This document shows, one piece after another, positions 1 through 11,326 of a stretch of 64,000 nucleotides of DNA; position 1 is the stretch's first letter; the number at the start of each line of letters is the position of its first letter. Position numbers and translations under genes: made by a program. This stretch comes from Branchiostoma floridae (lineage: Eukaryota > Chordata > Leptocardii > Amphioxiformes > Branchiostomatidae): NCBI RefSeq assembly GCF_000003815.2, contig NC_049985.1, positions 16,578,058-16,642,057 of the forward strand, written 5' to 3'. Under the pieces are notes generated by a model. It saw only the letters and a program-made list of their open reading frames with translations, was not told where the DNA came from and searched no databases.

Positions 1-1103
1 CGGGGGGTTTAGCCAAAGTTTTAAGCATGTTCTATTACTTTTCCGCGCAGGCGGCAGTTACGGTCCCGGGTGGACCGTGCTGCCATGACCGTAGTTGTAG
101 AACTAGAAGTGAAACTAAGTCAATAGTAATAAATGCGGTAGCCATGACAGTACGAGTACATGTCAACTTGGTAAGTGACACCAGTCTACCACACTAGCAT
201 CTTTTAAATACAGACATAAAAGACGTTCCAACGTTTATGGTGTCTATTTTGAAAATCTAGCCATCTTCTTTTTTGAGCTCATCTTGTTTTTTTCCCTATC
301 GCATTAAATTAGGGGTCTGCAGAGGATTTCATCCATAAATCTACTTGTTGTGGCCTAAGCTACGAAGATTGTTCTAATCAAGTAAGTGTTTGTTACTAAG
401 ATTACATGGGGCCACTTTCTTTACGAAAATTGTACCGTTGCCATTCATTATTATCACAATCTTATATCACTGTAAATTACATTGACATAAGAATGTACTT
501 GTACTTCTATTCAACCACCATGACCTGTACTTAGATTGCATGTAACAGCATAAAAGAACAATAAAGGTCTTTCATTCATTAACAAACTGACAGCATATGG
601 AGTACGCCTACGTCAATGGCAGTCAACAAACCCTTTCAAATAAGTACCGATGCGTATCTAGTATTCACAGCAATGACCTGCAAAGTTAGTTTTATTACAT
701 AAAGTAAATAGTGAATCATCAAAATGGCGCCAGGTAGACGTTTATCACAAAATTAATTTCAACTGATTAATTGCTAACCTGCATCTTGGTAACGCAGTAT
801 GCTGTATTACCGCCCCCTCCCCCCACTCCGTTTCTTACCATAATTGGATACAAATTTAGTTAGACTCTATTAGGCTCCACATGTCATAAGGAAATAGTGA
901 AAAATGGCCAAAACGATATGGCTATGTCACAAACTGTACGTGTTTGGCCGGCTAACTCCTCTGGTGTGTATTGACCGCGGTGCACTTTTTACTACTTTCT
1001 GGTGACACGGGTAGGAACAGTAGTAAGTGCGTTAACGCACACAAACATGGTGTCTATTGTCTACAGTTGCTCAAACGGTACCTAACCTACAGTTTTAACA
1101 CAT
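1..1103. other. Upstream non-coding sequence, no gene seen
   Basis: AT-rich sequence with no open frame that looks coding and no recognisable RNA gene. I see no clear inverted or tandem repeat here apart from a C-rich run near 812-825. It precedes a LINE remnant. Confidence 0.5.
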
Positions 1104-1290
1104 GTACATCGGATTTGTGATGATTCTGGCTACTCGGCTGAAGAACTGCCCAAGGCTATGGAGGATAGGGAAGGATGGAGGAAGAGAGTCATGGCCATCC
1201 TTGCAACCAGCACGCCCGGATGGTGATGATGAAACCTATACAAGCGACTACCTCTATATGAGTCCCCCCATTGACACAGCCAGGCATTAA
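1104..1290 (+). pseudogene. C-terminal remnant of a non-LTR retrotransposon polyprotein
   Basis: Reading from 1104 gives 40 codons ending ...MEDREGWRKRVMAILATSTPGW and then TGA at 1224. The DREGWR.RV-type end with a terminal run of tryptophans is, from memory, typical of the last residues of reverse-transcriptase ORFs of LINE elements in lancelets. Three successive TGA codons follow where TGG (Trp) codons would fit, and the frame then goes on with NLYKRLPLYES, so the stops look like G-to-A decay rather than the original end. Nothing of the catalytic RT or endonuclease domains is present upstream, so this is a 5'-truncated dead copy. The family (CR1-, L2- or Nimb-like) cannot be settled from this short piece. 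Confidence 0.6.
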
Positions 1291-1863
1291 GAATCTTGCC
1301 TGTATTGACCACATGTCCACATAGACTTGTTTTTATCGGCCCCCTGAGTTAGTCTTTTCGGGCAGTTTTGACTATATTTTCCATAGTTTGCAAGATCACA
1401 ACTGCAACTGCGCCTGAAACAATATCTTATGGATTAAAGACTGAATCTCTATCCTCAGTCTGCTGAGTATTTTCACGCATAGACTAATCATCATGTATTA
1501 TATTGACGACTGACGACAGTAACTGGAATAACGACCCAATTAAAGTGCAATTTTGAATCGTGTCCAAGTTACAAAATACTACTAACTAACACTACAACTT
1601 ACATGAACGTATTCCAACATACCTTCAGGAAATGGTGCCAATCAATTAGCGTCGTGTCCATAAATGGCGCTATAGCTACGTTCCCAACAATTTGATGACG
1701 TTCAGGTACAAATCCTATTTTTCTGCGGTTTCTGACACAAAGAATTGTCTTGTCATTCCGCTGAATTCCTAACAATAGAATCTAACTCAGTGCAAGGTGG
1801 TGACAGTGCAGATTTTAAAGTCGTGACTTCCTCAAAAATGACTTGAACAAACACCCACACACA

Positions 1864-2152
1864 GGTTAAGGATTATTCCATTCAGGTACTTATGAGGGGG
1901 TTGGATTTTTGTTCACACCTTCTTTTTTTCAGAACGTAAGGAATACATTAAGATATGTATTGTTTATGTGTCTGTCAGCAGGGCTAGCCCTTTGTAATAG
2001 CCATAGGCTAGTTGGGCAGCCCTGGCTGTGTGTTCGTTGCAGCCAAACCAATAAATAAATAAATAAATAAAACGTAAGGATTGTTCCATTCAGATATTTA
2101 GAAAGCCTGAAAGGGGTTGGATTAATTTTCACACTTCTTTCAAATCGTGGTA
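1864..2152 (+). mobile_element. 3' tail of a LINE/SINE with (AAAT)n end and 10-bp target duplication
   Basis: The insert at 1943-2070 ends in an AATAAATAAATAAATAAATAA microsatellite and is flanked by a perfect 10-bp direct repeat AACGTAAGGA (1933-1942 and 2071-2080). This is the mark of target-primed reverse transcription. Its body has a short hairpin-like GGGCTAGCCC block and a GCCATAGGCTAGTTGGGCAG stretch, which I recall as a common lancelet LINE tail. The flanks (1864-1940 and 2073-2152) are themselves diverged direct copies of each other, so the insertion sits inside or beside an older duplication. Confidence 0.6.
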
Positions 2153-2512
2153 CGGACCTATCTGATTTCATTTCAGTTGCTCGCCCACAATTTGGCTCAG
2201 TAAGCACATGTCTGTATTCATCAATCAACAGCAATTCAGGAGTAAATTGCCCCCCTAGCGCCCAGCTTGCTGATTGTGTAGTTATTGCACCCTCCCGAGA
2301 AAAGGGAACACTGGCTCAGGGCCAGGGACAGGTGTGTGTGTGAGTGTGACTTGAATTGTTCTCTTCGCTTCATTGCTACGCCATGGCAATCTACACATCT
2401 GCACTAGGCTACAGATGTGCACAACGTTAGTTGTTATGCTATTATTTTGTTGTAGATGCACTGGCTACAAACCTATGGGAAAACAATTAGTGCTCTTTAT
2501 TATGTTCCGTTG

Positions 2513-2632
2513 CAGTACCTTAGAAGGCCGCTAGGGGGTCCTTTATAAAAGTCGATCTTCTTTTTCCCTGACCTTTACCTACCTACCCAATATCATCGGG
2601 ATCCATCCAAGGCTTATTGAGTTAGGCTGCTA
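2513..2632 (+). repeat. Dispersed repeat family A (GCTAGGGGG), partial copy
   Basis: It shares CAGTACCTTAG.A.GCCGCTAGGGGG, then a pyrimidine-rich stretch, then ATCGGGATCCATCCAAGGCTT and TTGAGTTA with the copies at 4355-4620 and 6783-7350 and, on the minus strand, 37335-37560. It has no coding potential. The family is probably the 3' part of a longer element, but the class is unknown. Confidence 0.65.
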
Positions 2633-2947
2633 CCTCTTTCATTATGAATACTGATTCCTAATGTAAGTTCATCCTAGGACGAGTGAGTGTATTGACTTGA
2701 ATGGCTCGATACGCTTCAGTTCTAAACCACGCTACTATACCTATATATGGCTATAGCGGCCAGGACACAAGGACATGGAGATAGATACATAAGATGTTAT
2801 GTTAGGTTTTCATAGGAGTGACAAAATTTACAAACCTAGCAGACAAGAAGACAACGACATAAGAATGACACGAGAAGAGCATCTTTCTATGACAGAATTA
2901 CATTTCTCTCTCTCATTATTTCGGTCACTTTGGATTACGTCACCTAT

Positions 2948-3180
2948 CTTAGCTATAGACTAGAGTTCCACGAACACATACCTTTGCCAAATAAACCAGG
3001 TTTGTTATGTAGAATGATGTCTTTAGACAAATGCGTTACTCATTTCATTTTCTTTATAATTAAATGTTGGAGTTGGTTTATAAAATTTCGGCATTTATTA
3101 TGCAAATTAGATCCCAATTTACAATCAATTGATATCAAATTGTATCAAGCATTACTTAAGCTATCAACATACCAAAAATC
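2948..3180 (+). repeat. GACTAGAGTTCC element running into an ATGCAAAT-bearing block
   Basis: GACTAGAGTTCCACGAACAC followed by CCTTTGCCAAATAAA recurs at 5448-5487 and, partly, at 15274-15313. Here it leads into AT-rich sequence with TATGCAAATTAG at 3099, TTACTTAAGCTATCAACATA and ACCAAAAATCATGAT. That is the same order as in the tandem units at 3651-4345. A hAT-like element interrupts it at 3186. Confidence 0.6.
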
Positions 3181-3185
3181 ATGAT

Positions 3186-3573
3186 CAGGGTTCTCCCCAG
3201 AATTTTTTAGTATAGTGGAGGGGCTGGCAAAAATAACCCGCACCAACGCGCTGCACTTTCATGAAAATGGGTTCATTTTGCAATGACACAGGGTGTCAAA
3301 TACTACAAGTATAATGTACTGTTGTTATTCCTTTGTTGTGAAGTGGCAAAACTACTATTGTTTTGATCATTGTTCATTCACAAGTTTTTGCAGACAATGC
3401 TGACTGGAAAAGTGATGCCACTTGGTACAAAAATCTGTGAATTGTCATTAATCTTAGCAAAACTAACAAAGAAAATAGGGAAGAAACACACTAAATTTGA
3501 AAAATAGTATAGTGGAGCTGGCTGAGAGTATAGTGGAGGGCCTCCCTTATTCCACTCTCTGGGGAGAACCCTG
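3186..3573. mobile_element. hAT-like non-autonomous element (388 bp)
   Basis: Its ends are perfect inverted repeats, CAGGGTTCTCCCCAGA at 3186 and TCTGGGGAGAACCCTG ending at 3573. The inner TAGTATAGTGGAGG motif is repeated near both ends. It is flanked by an imperfect 8-bp target duplication, ATCATGAT (3178-3185) and ATGATGAT (3574-3581), 7 of 8 matching. CAGGG termini with 8-bp duplications are characteristic of hAT transposons. There is no transposase frame. It splits a copy of the AT-rich repeat that continues on both sides, so it is younger than that repeat. Confidence 0.75.
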
Positions 3574-3650
3574 ATGATGATCCTTTGATCCATTCTTGAC
3601 TTATTCTCTTTCAAAGTCTTTAAATACACCTCTTACTCTCTTCCCTCTTT

Positions 3651-4345
3651 CTCAGTTACATATGTGACAACTTTGATGAAAGTACTATGATGGAATGCAG
3701 TGGATGTATGAACTTTTCCTAATCAATTATGCAAATTAGCTGTTAACTTGCATAATAAATATCACATTATATAAGTCTTCATTTAGGCTATCTACATGCC
3801 GAAAATCATGACGATCCGTCAACACGTTAATATTTTCTCATTAATTATGCAAATGATATCATCATTTGCATGATAAATATGTATTGACATTTCTCTCTTT
3901 CTCAGCTACATATGTGACAAGTTTTAAAGCCCTATCATGGGATGTAGTGAATTTATAAGATATCCTCATTAATTATGCAAATTAGCTGTTGATTTGAATA
4001 ATTGTTATCTCATTATGTAGGTCTTCACTTACGCTACCTACATACAAAAAACATGATGATCCGTCAACATGTTCATATTTTCTTATTAATTATGCAAATG
4101 AGGTCATCACTTGCATAATTGATATCTGTCGACATTTCTCTCCTTCCCAGCTACATATGTGACAAGTTTGAAAGTCCTATCATGGAATGTAGTGGATTTA
4201 TAATTTTTCCTCATTAATTATGCAAATTAGCTGCTGATTTGCATAATTAGTATACCATTATGTAAGTCATCACTCATTCTATCTACATACCAAAAATCAT
4301 GACGATCCGTCAACACGTTGTAGAGTTATTCTCATCCAAAGTTTG
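3651..4345 (+). repeat. ~247-bp tandem repeat, 2.8 copies, rich in ATGCAAAT
   Basis: Units start at about 3651, 3901 and 4146 with CTCAG.TACATATGTGACAA. Each unit contains TCATTAATTATGCAAATTAG, a second A/T-flanked octamer and the line ACCAAAAATCATGACGATCC. Octamer motifs ATGCAAAT or its complement occur at 3729, 3847, 3864, 3975, 4092, 4220 and 4237. The last unit runs into family A at 4355. A related single unit lies at about 6640-6780. It is non-coding. The octamers are probably a by-product of the repeat, though they match POU-factor sites. Confidence 0.75.
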
Positions 4346-4354
4346 AAAGGAAAC

Positions 4355-4625
4355 CGGCGCCTGCAGTTCCAAAAAAGCCGCTAGGGGGCCCAAACTCACA
4401 GCACTTACTCTCTGCCTCAAGGGCTATCTACCACTCAAAAATCATGATCACAGCATGTCCAGAACACGAGATATCAAAAATTGAGGTTCTGCTGCAGTAC
4501 CTTAGCAAGCCGCTAGGGGGCCCATTTTCGAACTTGACCTTCGTTTTCCCGACCCCTACCCACCTACCAAATATTATCGGGATCCATCCAAGGCTTCTTG
4601 AGTTATGCTGTTAACAGACAAAACC
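4355..4625 (+). repeat. Dispersed repeat family A, two GCTAGGGGGCCC blocks
   Basis: CTGCAGTTCC.AAAAAGCCGCTAGGGGGCCC at about 4357-4390 is followed by ATCATGATCACAGCA and then a second GCCGCTAGGGGGCCC at 4509. The shared ATCGGGATCCATCCAAGGCTT and TTGAGTTATGCTGTTAACAG follow. The order is the same as in 6783-7060, so this is one interspersed family directly continuous with the octamer-bearing tandem block. Confidence 0.7.
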
Positions 4626-4654
4626 AAAAGGAACCAAGGATTGAGTTATGCTGT

Positions 4655-5020
4655 TTACAGACAGGCCCCCCCCCAGGCCCCCCCCCAGGCTTCCAAGCCC
4701 AAAAAATAACCTTAGCCATTTTGGCAAAGGTAATTAAGATGGACCAAGAATTTTGAAAGTGAAGAAGAATGTACAACAACTCATGACAGCAACGTTCTGA
4801 AAATAGCTGTACATGACTCAAGGGTCAATGTACATTACCTCCGCATGACTCGGCATAAGTAATCACCGCCGTTACTTCCTCTTGTGACTCGATCGTTAAT
4901 TGAGTCATCAGCATAAGGAAGTAAATACCCAGCAATCAAAGGGCTTAGGGTTATGTATGGGGTCAAGGGCGGTTCGGTATAGAGAGGGTTGATGCCCCCC
5001 CCCCCCCCCCCAGCACATGT
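4655..5020. other. Low-complexity C-rich tracts, no gene
   Basis: AGGCCCCCCCCCAGGCCCCC at 4661-4690 and a run of about 18 C at 4994-5011 flank ordinary sequence. There is no coding frame. Such homopolymers are prone to length error in assemblies. Confidence 0.6.
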
Positions 5021-5187
5021 AAATGTATCAGTCTTCTTTAATTACTATAACCTCCAAAAAACTATATTCCTGTTAAAATCACAGAACCCACTAATCATTA
5101 AAGACGTGGAACTTTTCATCAGCCACTGCCTCCAAAGAAGAAGGCAAACCTCCCACTAAAGAATGTAGATGTATGTATATAGCTGTA

Positions 5188-5265
5188 TAGAATAGACACT
5201 TGTTACCTTTTACTCCCTTGCATTTAGCCTACGGGCATGGATTTGAAAATAAATCAATATACTTA
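5188..5265 (+). mobile_element. LINE-like 3' tail (TTAGCCYACGGGCATG family)
   Basis: TAGAATAGACACTTGTTACC is followed by GCATTTAGCCTACGGGCATG and GATTTGAAAATAAATCAATA. The same order of blocks occurs at 10594-10697 (+), 12830-12912 (+) and 14530-14640 (-). A shared end with an AATAAA-type signal and variable 5' extents fits 3' ends of a retrotransposon. Confidence 0.6.
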
Positions 5266-5267
5266 TA

Positions 5268-5423
5268 CAGTGGAAGCCAGTTAATTGCACAACGGATAAA
5301 CGCACACTTCTGTTAACTGCACGGAATCCCCAAATCCCAAACCGGTGCTGTCCAGCTAGATAACTTCGCATGTAGCACCAAATTCACTGGCAAATAGGCC
5401 GTGCAATTAAGCGGCTTCTACTG
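5268..5423. mobile_element. Tigger/pogo-like MITE (156 bp) with TA duplication
   Basis: The left end CAGTGGAAGCCAGTTAATTG (from 5268) and the complement of the right end CAGTAGAAGCCGCTTAATTG match at most positions over 23 bp. TA stands on both sides (5266-5267, 5424-5425). CAGT(A/G)GAA-type ends with TA targets are known for the pogo/Tigger branch of Tc1/mariner elements. There is no transposase frame. It is inserted directly behind the LINE tail at 5188-5265. Confidence 0.7.
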
Positions 5424-5447
5424 TATCCCGTCAAAATTATCCACGAC

Positions 5448-5487
5448 TAGAGTTCCTCGAACACACATCTTCGCCAAATAAACATTC
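5448..5487 (+). repeat. GACTAGAGTTCC element, second copy
   Basis: CGACTAGAGTTCCTCGAACA then CATCTTCGCCAAATAAACA matches 2948-3000 with few changes. It is short and non-coding. Confidence 0.55.
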
Positions 5488-5489
5488 TT

Positions 5490-6640
5490 TATCGAAGGTC
5501 GTTGTTTTTGAATGATTAATGTATGTAATTATGGCTATAATGGACCGGATAAGCACCAAATACAGCTTAATACGAGATGTTAATATAGCAAAGCTGGATG
5601 TAAGGTCTTTAGTTAGGCTAGGTTAGGCTAGGACTTTAGTTTTATATAAGATTTCACTCTACAAAATGTACATTGCAGTCTTTTCGTAAAAAAAGAAATA
5701 ATAAACAAACTTTGAGTGACTGGCCTATATATTAGATAATAGGTCATCTAAGGGTTACCTAAGGGTCATACGTAAGGACTGTTACGGCCCCGCCTTGGTG
5801 AATGTTTGTGTCCATCTCATGAAAATAGTAAGTAAAGTTTTGCAATCGCGAGTTAAGTCAGAGGTATTTTACACAGTCTACCTGGCCTGGCTATCACGTC
5901 AGGCTACTCAGATCCCCCCATTCATAGCCCCGCAAAGACAAAATAGCTGATTGACAGGCATAGTAATTGCTAATCTCCAAGTATTAGTATATTCATAAGC
6001 CTTACTTAGATCCTCCTCTACAACCTAGCACAAACCGAGACAAGATACGATACCACCCGCGTTCTATGACCGCACTCGTACAACCCGGAAGTATATGATA
6101 TTGTCGTAATCGGTTGCACGGAAACCCCCATGCAGAGTGAAATCGAGGCCAAAATCAGGCAAAAAGAGCCAGTTTGAAGGCCAACTTTGACTCTTCAAAT
6201 CTCATCCCGAAATAGTATTTGAATCATTAAGCGTACTGTATGCGATCGAACAACTCATGAGGATTACGTTGGCACCTTTGACAGCCTGATTTAGCCCACC
6301 GCGATGTTTTAATCTTTTTTTACGTGACCATGTCTTATGCCTCAAACGGGCGGGCGTGTAACACCCTGCCATGGCATGACGATTAGTTCTGCCCCACCTT
6401 TGATTTGTCTGTGCTAAGACCCGGAGACTGAGGGCAGGGGGTTAATTTGGTGTGACTGGCCCTTGTCAGGGAAAGGAGATCAGGCTTCTGCTTCTGTCTG
6501 AAGGGCTTGAATTATAAATGAAGATTAATGGTCCACACATTAGTGCTGGACTAGGGTGACAATGGTGCCAGTGTCATGTTGCACTGCACACCACTTTTGT
6601 AAGGGATGTGGTTCTCTACATGATAAGAATCCCAAAGTAA
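5490..6640. other. Non-coding upstream sequence
   Basis: No plausible exon, RNA gene or clear repeat recognised. It includes a short TTAGGCTAGGTTAGGCTAGG tandem stretch around 5613-5632. Confidence 0.45.
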
Positions 6641-7350
6641 ATTATATTAAGTAGATCGCAACTTACATAATTAGCATCTCATTATGTTGATAATCACCCT
6701 AAGTACCTACCTACCAAAAGCAAAGAATATCCATCAATCCCCTCTGCAGTTATCCTTTTTAAAAGTTACAAACTATAAGACCCACTGCAGTTCCAAACAA
6801 GCTGCTAGGGGGCCCAAAATTACACCATTCACTCCTAGTCCCAACAGCTATCCACCACTTAAAAATCATGAACATGGCACTTCTGGAAAATTTAGGCGCA
6901 AGCTTTGATGCTCACTTGCAGTACCAAAACAAGTCGCTAGGAGGCCCATTATCGAACTTGACCTTCCTTTCTGTGTCCCCTACCTATCAACAAAATATCA
7001 TTAGCATCCATGTAGAACATCTTGAGTTATCGTGTTAACAGACAAACGCAATTACATACAAAGCCAGCTACAGCACCATAGGTAAAAGCTAGCTAAACCA
7101 TTCTCGCACATGACAATCCTTTACACAACCGCTACACACCTGCCAAATATCGTAGAAATCGCCCAGCTGCATTTTGAGTTATGCTTCTCGAAACAAACCT
7201 CGAAAACATACAAAGCTCGCTGCTGTACCGTAGGAAAACGCCAGGTAAACCATTTTCGAACTAGGCATGCCTGTCGACAACCGCTACACACCTACCAAAA
7301 ATCACAAAGTTCCATCCACAATTTCTCGACTTATATGCTGTTGACCTACA
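6640..7350 (+). repeat. Octamer-type unit plus repeat family A, with an internal ~147-bp duplication
   Basis: A degenerate copy of the 3651-4345 unit (CTTACATAATTAGCATCTCA, then ACCTACCAAAAGCAAAGAAT) leads into family A blocks GCTGCTAGGGGGCCC (6801) and GTCGCTAGGAGGCCC (6933). From about 7060 to 7350 two diverged copies of a block follow, starting ACAAAGC and containing AACCATT.TCG and CAACCGCTACACACCT. The open frames here are side effects of the repeat. Confidence 0.6.
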
Positions 7351-10300
7351 TACAGACCCAAGTAAGCAATCTTATAATCTTCGCTGGCGAAGATAATAAT
7401 TCGGGCGTATAGATTGAAGGCCGGCCATATTTAAGATCGACAGAGGGCTGCGCGTATTTTTCACCTGAAAACCGTCCCTGTCACATATAAGCCATACTTT
7501 TTACCTTGCACAATTGTTGTGCAATAACGTTATTATCATAAGCGAGACTTGGGCGATTGCCGCAGACTCGTCGTCTGATCAATTTTCGCGCAAAGTGACA
7601 GGGGTATTAGAGCAATTTTGAATGCGCCCACTGTAAAAGTACAAGAAAACATCTGCGTTCAGGCCATTTTGGCTCACAGTTTGAAGAGTTCTTAGACACG
7701 AAAATCTTTTATCGCAAAAGTCTTCGTAACAATGAGGAAATGGCACAAGAATATCCCATGACGTCTACTGGAAACAAACGCCTCCAGGTGTAACAACACG
7801 GAAGTTTCTCACCTGGATTTTTTGGAAGGGTGACGATGCACGGTGGACCGATGTGCTTCAGTACTTTTAAAAACTAAACCCTTGGAAGGGTTAATGCTTA
7901 TCAGTTTAAGAACGTACTGCATACAGCACAGTCATGCATGAAGGCGTGCGCCTCAGAATAAATCTATTGTCTTGCTCTGTATTATGGTCATAGCAGGTAA
8001 GATTAACAGGAGATAGTGTCGATAACCGCGGGTGACCCCTATCGCACGTGGCAGGAGCGTGTGTGCGTACATTTGTCTGTGGTTAGATGCATCATACATA
8101 TGATATGACAAGAAGTTCTTGCACGTAGCCAGCAATGCCCTTTTGTATCATCTAAGACACGTAGTGCTACATGTTTTACACTCAAAGATATTCATAGCTC
8201 AGTGACGAGCACCCCCTAATTTACTACATGATATAATCATAATTGTGCTCCTTCGTACCAGGCGATTGATAACGTAACCTTTGGTTTGTTTGATATGCCC
8301 CCCCCCCCCTCAACAAACATCACCAAATTTCTGACCAAACATCGTCTGAAAAAGAGACGTCGCTGATTGTTGTAAAGAGGCCATATCGTCTAAGTTGTTG
8401 TCTGGTGTACATGTGTGGAAAATGTTTTTGTCCAAACGTCTCTACACGACTTGTTTCTCGTTTTCAACTGTGTAACACTAATTGCTCGGTCAAATTCTAC
8501 TATCTTCTTCGGCAAGAAGGAGATTGATAGAGACTACCAACTAATCTCGCAACATGACACTCCATATGAAAGTTTCATTTGTTAGTAGTGCCTTAATATA
8601 TTACTTGAATAGATAGCTCATAGATCTAGAATAAGACAGACTTAAGTACTAAAATGTGGACCATACTAAGAGACTCTTCTCCTGATACCGTCTAGTTTTG
8701 ACCAAGAATCATGATCATTTTTTGTCAACATACATATAACAAACTTACGTTTCGTGCAAGGTATTAAGAATACCTATGTCTCCAGTCTCCACATTAAATA
8801 CCACACTACAATAGCCAATTGAGTTCGACGTTCTAAAAAAACTCGTTATACAACAAGCCCTGTGAGTTTTTCATTGACAACTGTATGTCTGAGTAATGAA
8901 ATTAATGACCTCGTCTTCCAACTTATTTTTCTATTCATCATGTCTACCTTTGTTATGATATGACACTTTGTTGCTATGGCAACGGGTGCCTGAGGTTATG
9001 AATACGAAAGCAGATGTTACGTATGTCATTCTGATTAACCAAACTGTCAACCATCCAAATATGTGAAAAATTGACCTCTGGTAACCCCGGGGTAACCACA
9101 CGTTGTTGTACTGACTGCTCAGTAAATGGTTGATGTGCTTTTCACATACTCTATTAGTAGTGGTCTCATAAGTACAATAATTACAGCACTTATTAAATTC
9201 CATTCGGACCTGTCATTGTCATGTCAGTTACAAAGGTTTTTAACTCTTTGAAATAATATGTCTCAGAGATTCGATACTTTGGAATAGGGTTTAACGTTAT
9301 TTCAACTAAACTAGATATTTCCCGGTTGTGTAAAACTTTAGAAATATCCGTCAGGTGGAATAGGATACTTTAACTAGTTCCTAGATTCTATCATTATTGA
9401 CCATTTTTATAATATTTTGCAAATGGGTCAATCAGCAGGCTGGCCAAAAGCAATTCACACATCCTTGGGCGTTATGCATGAATGGCTCAGCACAAATGAC
9501 CCAACAGCGTTAAATGACGAAATATAAAAATACACAGAGACAGACAATAGAGAGAGTTTACTTTTACGGGGGCAATAACCAAATCTACCATTTGGAAAAT
9601 CTAACATTTGAAAAAGTTTACGAATATTTGTAAATGTTACTAAAAGTGAAAGATTCACATAGATTTCTAAAAATAGAATTATTCTTATTAAAGAGATTTT
9701 GTACGGTAACTTAAAAAGTATATCCTAAATATCTAAAGGAGTTCAAACAGATTCAATTTTTTTATTCCTTTCATTTGCAAAAAGAGCAAAACTACTTAGG
9801 CTTAGATATGTATTATTCAAAACAACGCAAAGATATTACAATGTTGGAATGGGCTCTACTGTGTACAGAAATAGCACCAAAGATATTTTCAAAATCTATT
9901 CATGAAATTGCCACATCTATAGAGTGATTGAAATAACAGGTGGATATTGCCTTTTTTTCAATATGTCAACCCGGAGACTCCAGTGCAATGTTTGATGCAA
10001 CGTTACTCCACATTAAACCCCTACTCTTTTCTGTAAGTGTGTTGGGTTGTCTAACGTGCTTAAGGTGTATGTGGCTCTCCTTAAACTTGAGACCTCTAGG
10101 TTCATAATGAGATCGAAGATGAACGTCACTTTATCATGGATTGTTCACTATATAATGATAAACGCACAAAGCTGTTCACATTTCCCGCTTGCTCTAAAGG
10201 ATTTGCTACTTTCCGTTCGATAGATAAATCCAGCTACATTCTTGAAGGCGATAACCCTTTAATACTGTGTGCAAGTAGACAAATATATAAAAAATGCCTA

Positions 10301-10590
10301 CCCTTAGAACCAATAATGATAACGACACACTAGACTTAACATGTTGATTTATTCATATCTATGGATATTCATATATGTCTTTTCATATGTACTGTAAGTA
10401 TTTGTTATAGACCCTATGAAAGTCGCTGTACTTTTGTTGCGTCAATAAAGATTTCACAAAAATACCCGAGTGGTGGCCCAAACCGAAGTTATGGGTAATT
10501 TGCACCCAGTGAAGTGATGAACTAGATGCTAAGTGCCTTTCCCAAACACACAGAATAGGGATTCGAACGAAGACACCTCCTTAATTTAAC
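7351..10590. other. Non-coding upstream sequence
   Basis: I see no supported gene. Open frames of 60-90 codons are scattered on both strands without splice context or recognisable content. A C-run lies at 8298-8308. No strong inverted repeat was noticed. Confidence 0.4.
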
Positions 10591-10593
10591 TAG

Positions 10594-10697
10594 TTTTAGA
10601 CTAGAGTAGACACTTGTGATACTGTATTTTACACTGATTGAATCTTATATGTTACCTGCAATTAGCCCACGGGCATGAATTTGCAATAAAACTTATT
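10594..10697 (+). mobile_element. LINE-like 3' tail (TTAGCCYACGGGCATG family)
   Basis: TTTTAGACTAGAGTAGACAC, then GCAATTAGCCCACGGGCATG and AATTTGCAATAAAACTTATT. This is the longest copy of the tail family. A tRNA-B-box-like GGGATTCGAACG at 10559 lies just upstream. Confidence 0.65.
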
Positions 10698-11208
10698 TAA
10701 ACCTACCGGCCGTATATAACAAATAAAGTGTTATAGCATATTTGAGAGGAAAATTGGGAAAGGCTTATTTTGAACATTGGGCCGTTCAAAAGAAATAGAG
10801 AGGTTGATAATTTAGAATTAAGAATTTATGTTTATCATGCATTGTTGTCCCGTTAAAATGTAACTGTGCATATGCTATGTATGTCGGAGTGAATAGTGGT
10901 GAAGTTTGGTGTACCAGGGTCTCCCGAAAATCAGGGCTCTCGCCCTGAGTGAGCACACCTGGCTAAATATGAAAAAAATAATAATGATATAGGTGGGGTT
11001 GAAGTCTTAGGACTCAGGACCGAGGGAGTATGCAGATTGGAATGGCAGATTGGATGTCATCACCCCCCCCCCCCCCGCCCTCTATTTTATTGGCTTCTTT
11101 CATTCACGCACAAAATGCATTAAGATCCATTTTAACTTAAGGTCCGTTTTTCGATGTCCGTGAATGACCACGTAACTATACTGACATTTGTCATATCGTA
11201 TTTCCATG

Positions 11209-11326
11209 TACTCTCCAAGCAGAGGCTGATGGTGCAAATCGTGACCTTTTCTCATATGCCCTCTTTTTCTTTCAGATAGCTGACAGAAAAATAAACGATT
11301 TTCCCCATCAACCTCTGCTTAGAGGG
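11209..11326. mobile_element. Foldback MITE, family M (CTCCAAGCAGAGG ends)
   Basis: The left end TACTCTCCAAGCAGAGGCTG (from 11209) pairs with CCATCAACCTCTGCTTAGAG (to about 11324). About 75 bp of unrelated sequence lies between. The ends belong to the family seen at 18349, 20878, 23003, 28543, 34378 and 42351. Confidence 0.7.

Noticed and set aside
3030-4345. Array as a centromeric or CRISPR-type satellite
   Set aside because: Fewer than three tandem units, adjoining other interspersed repeats; best seen as internal repetition of a mobile repeat.
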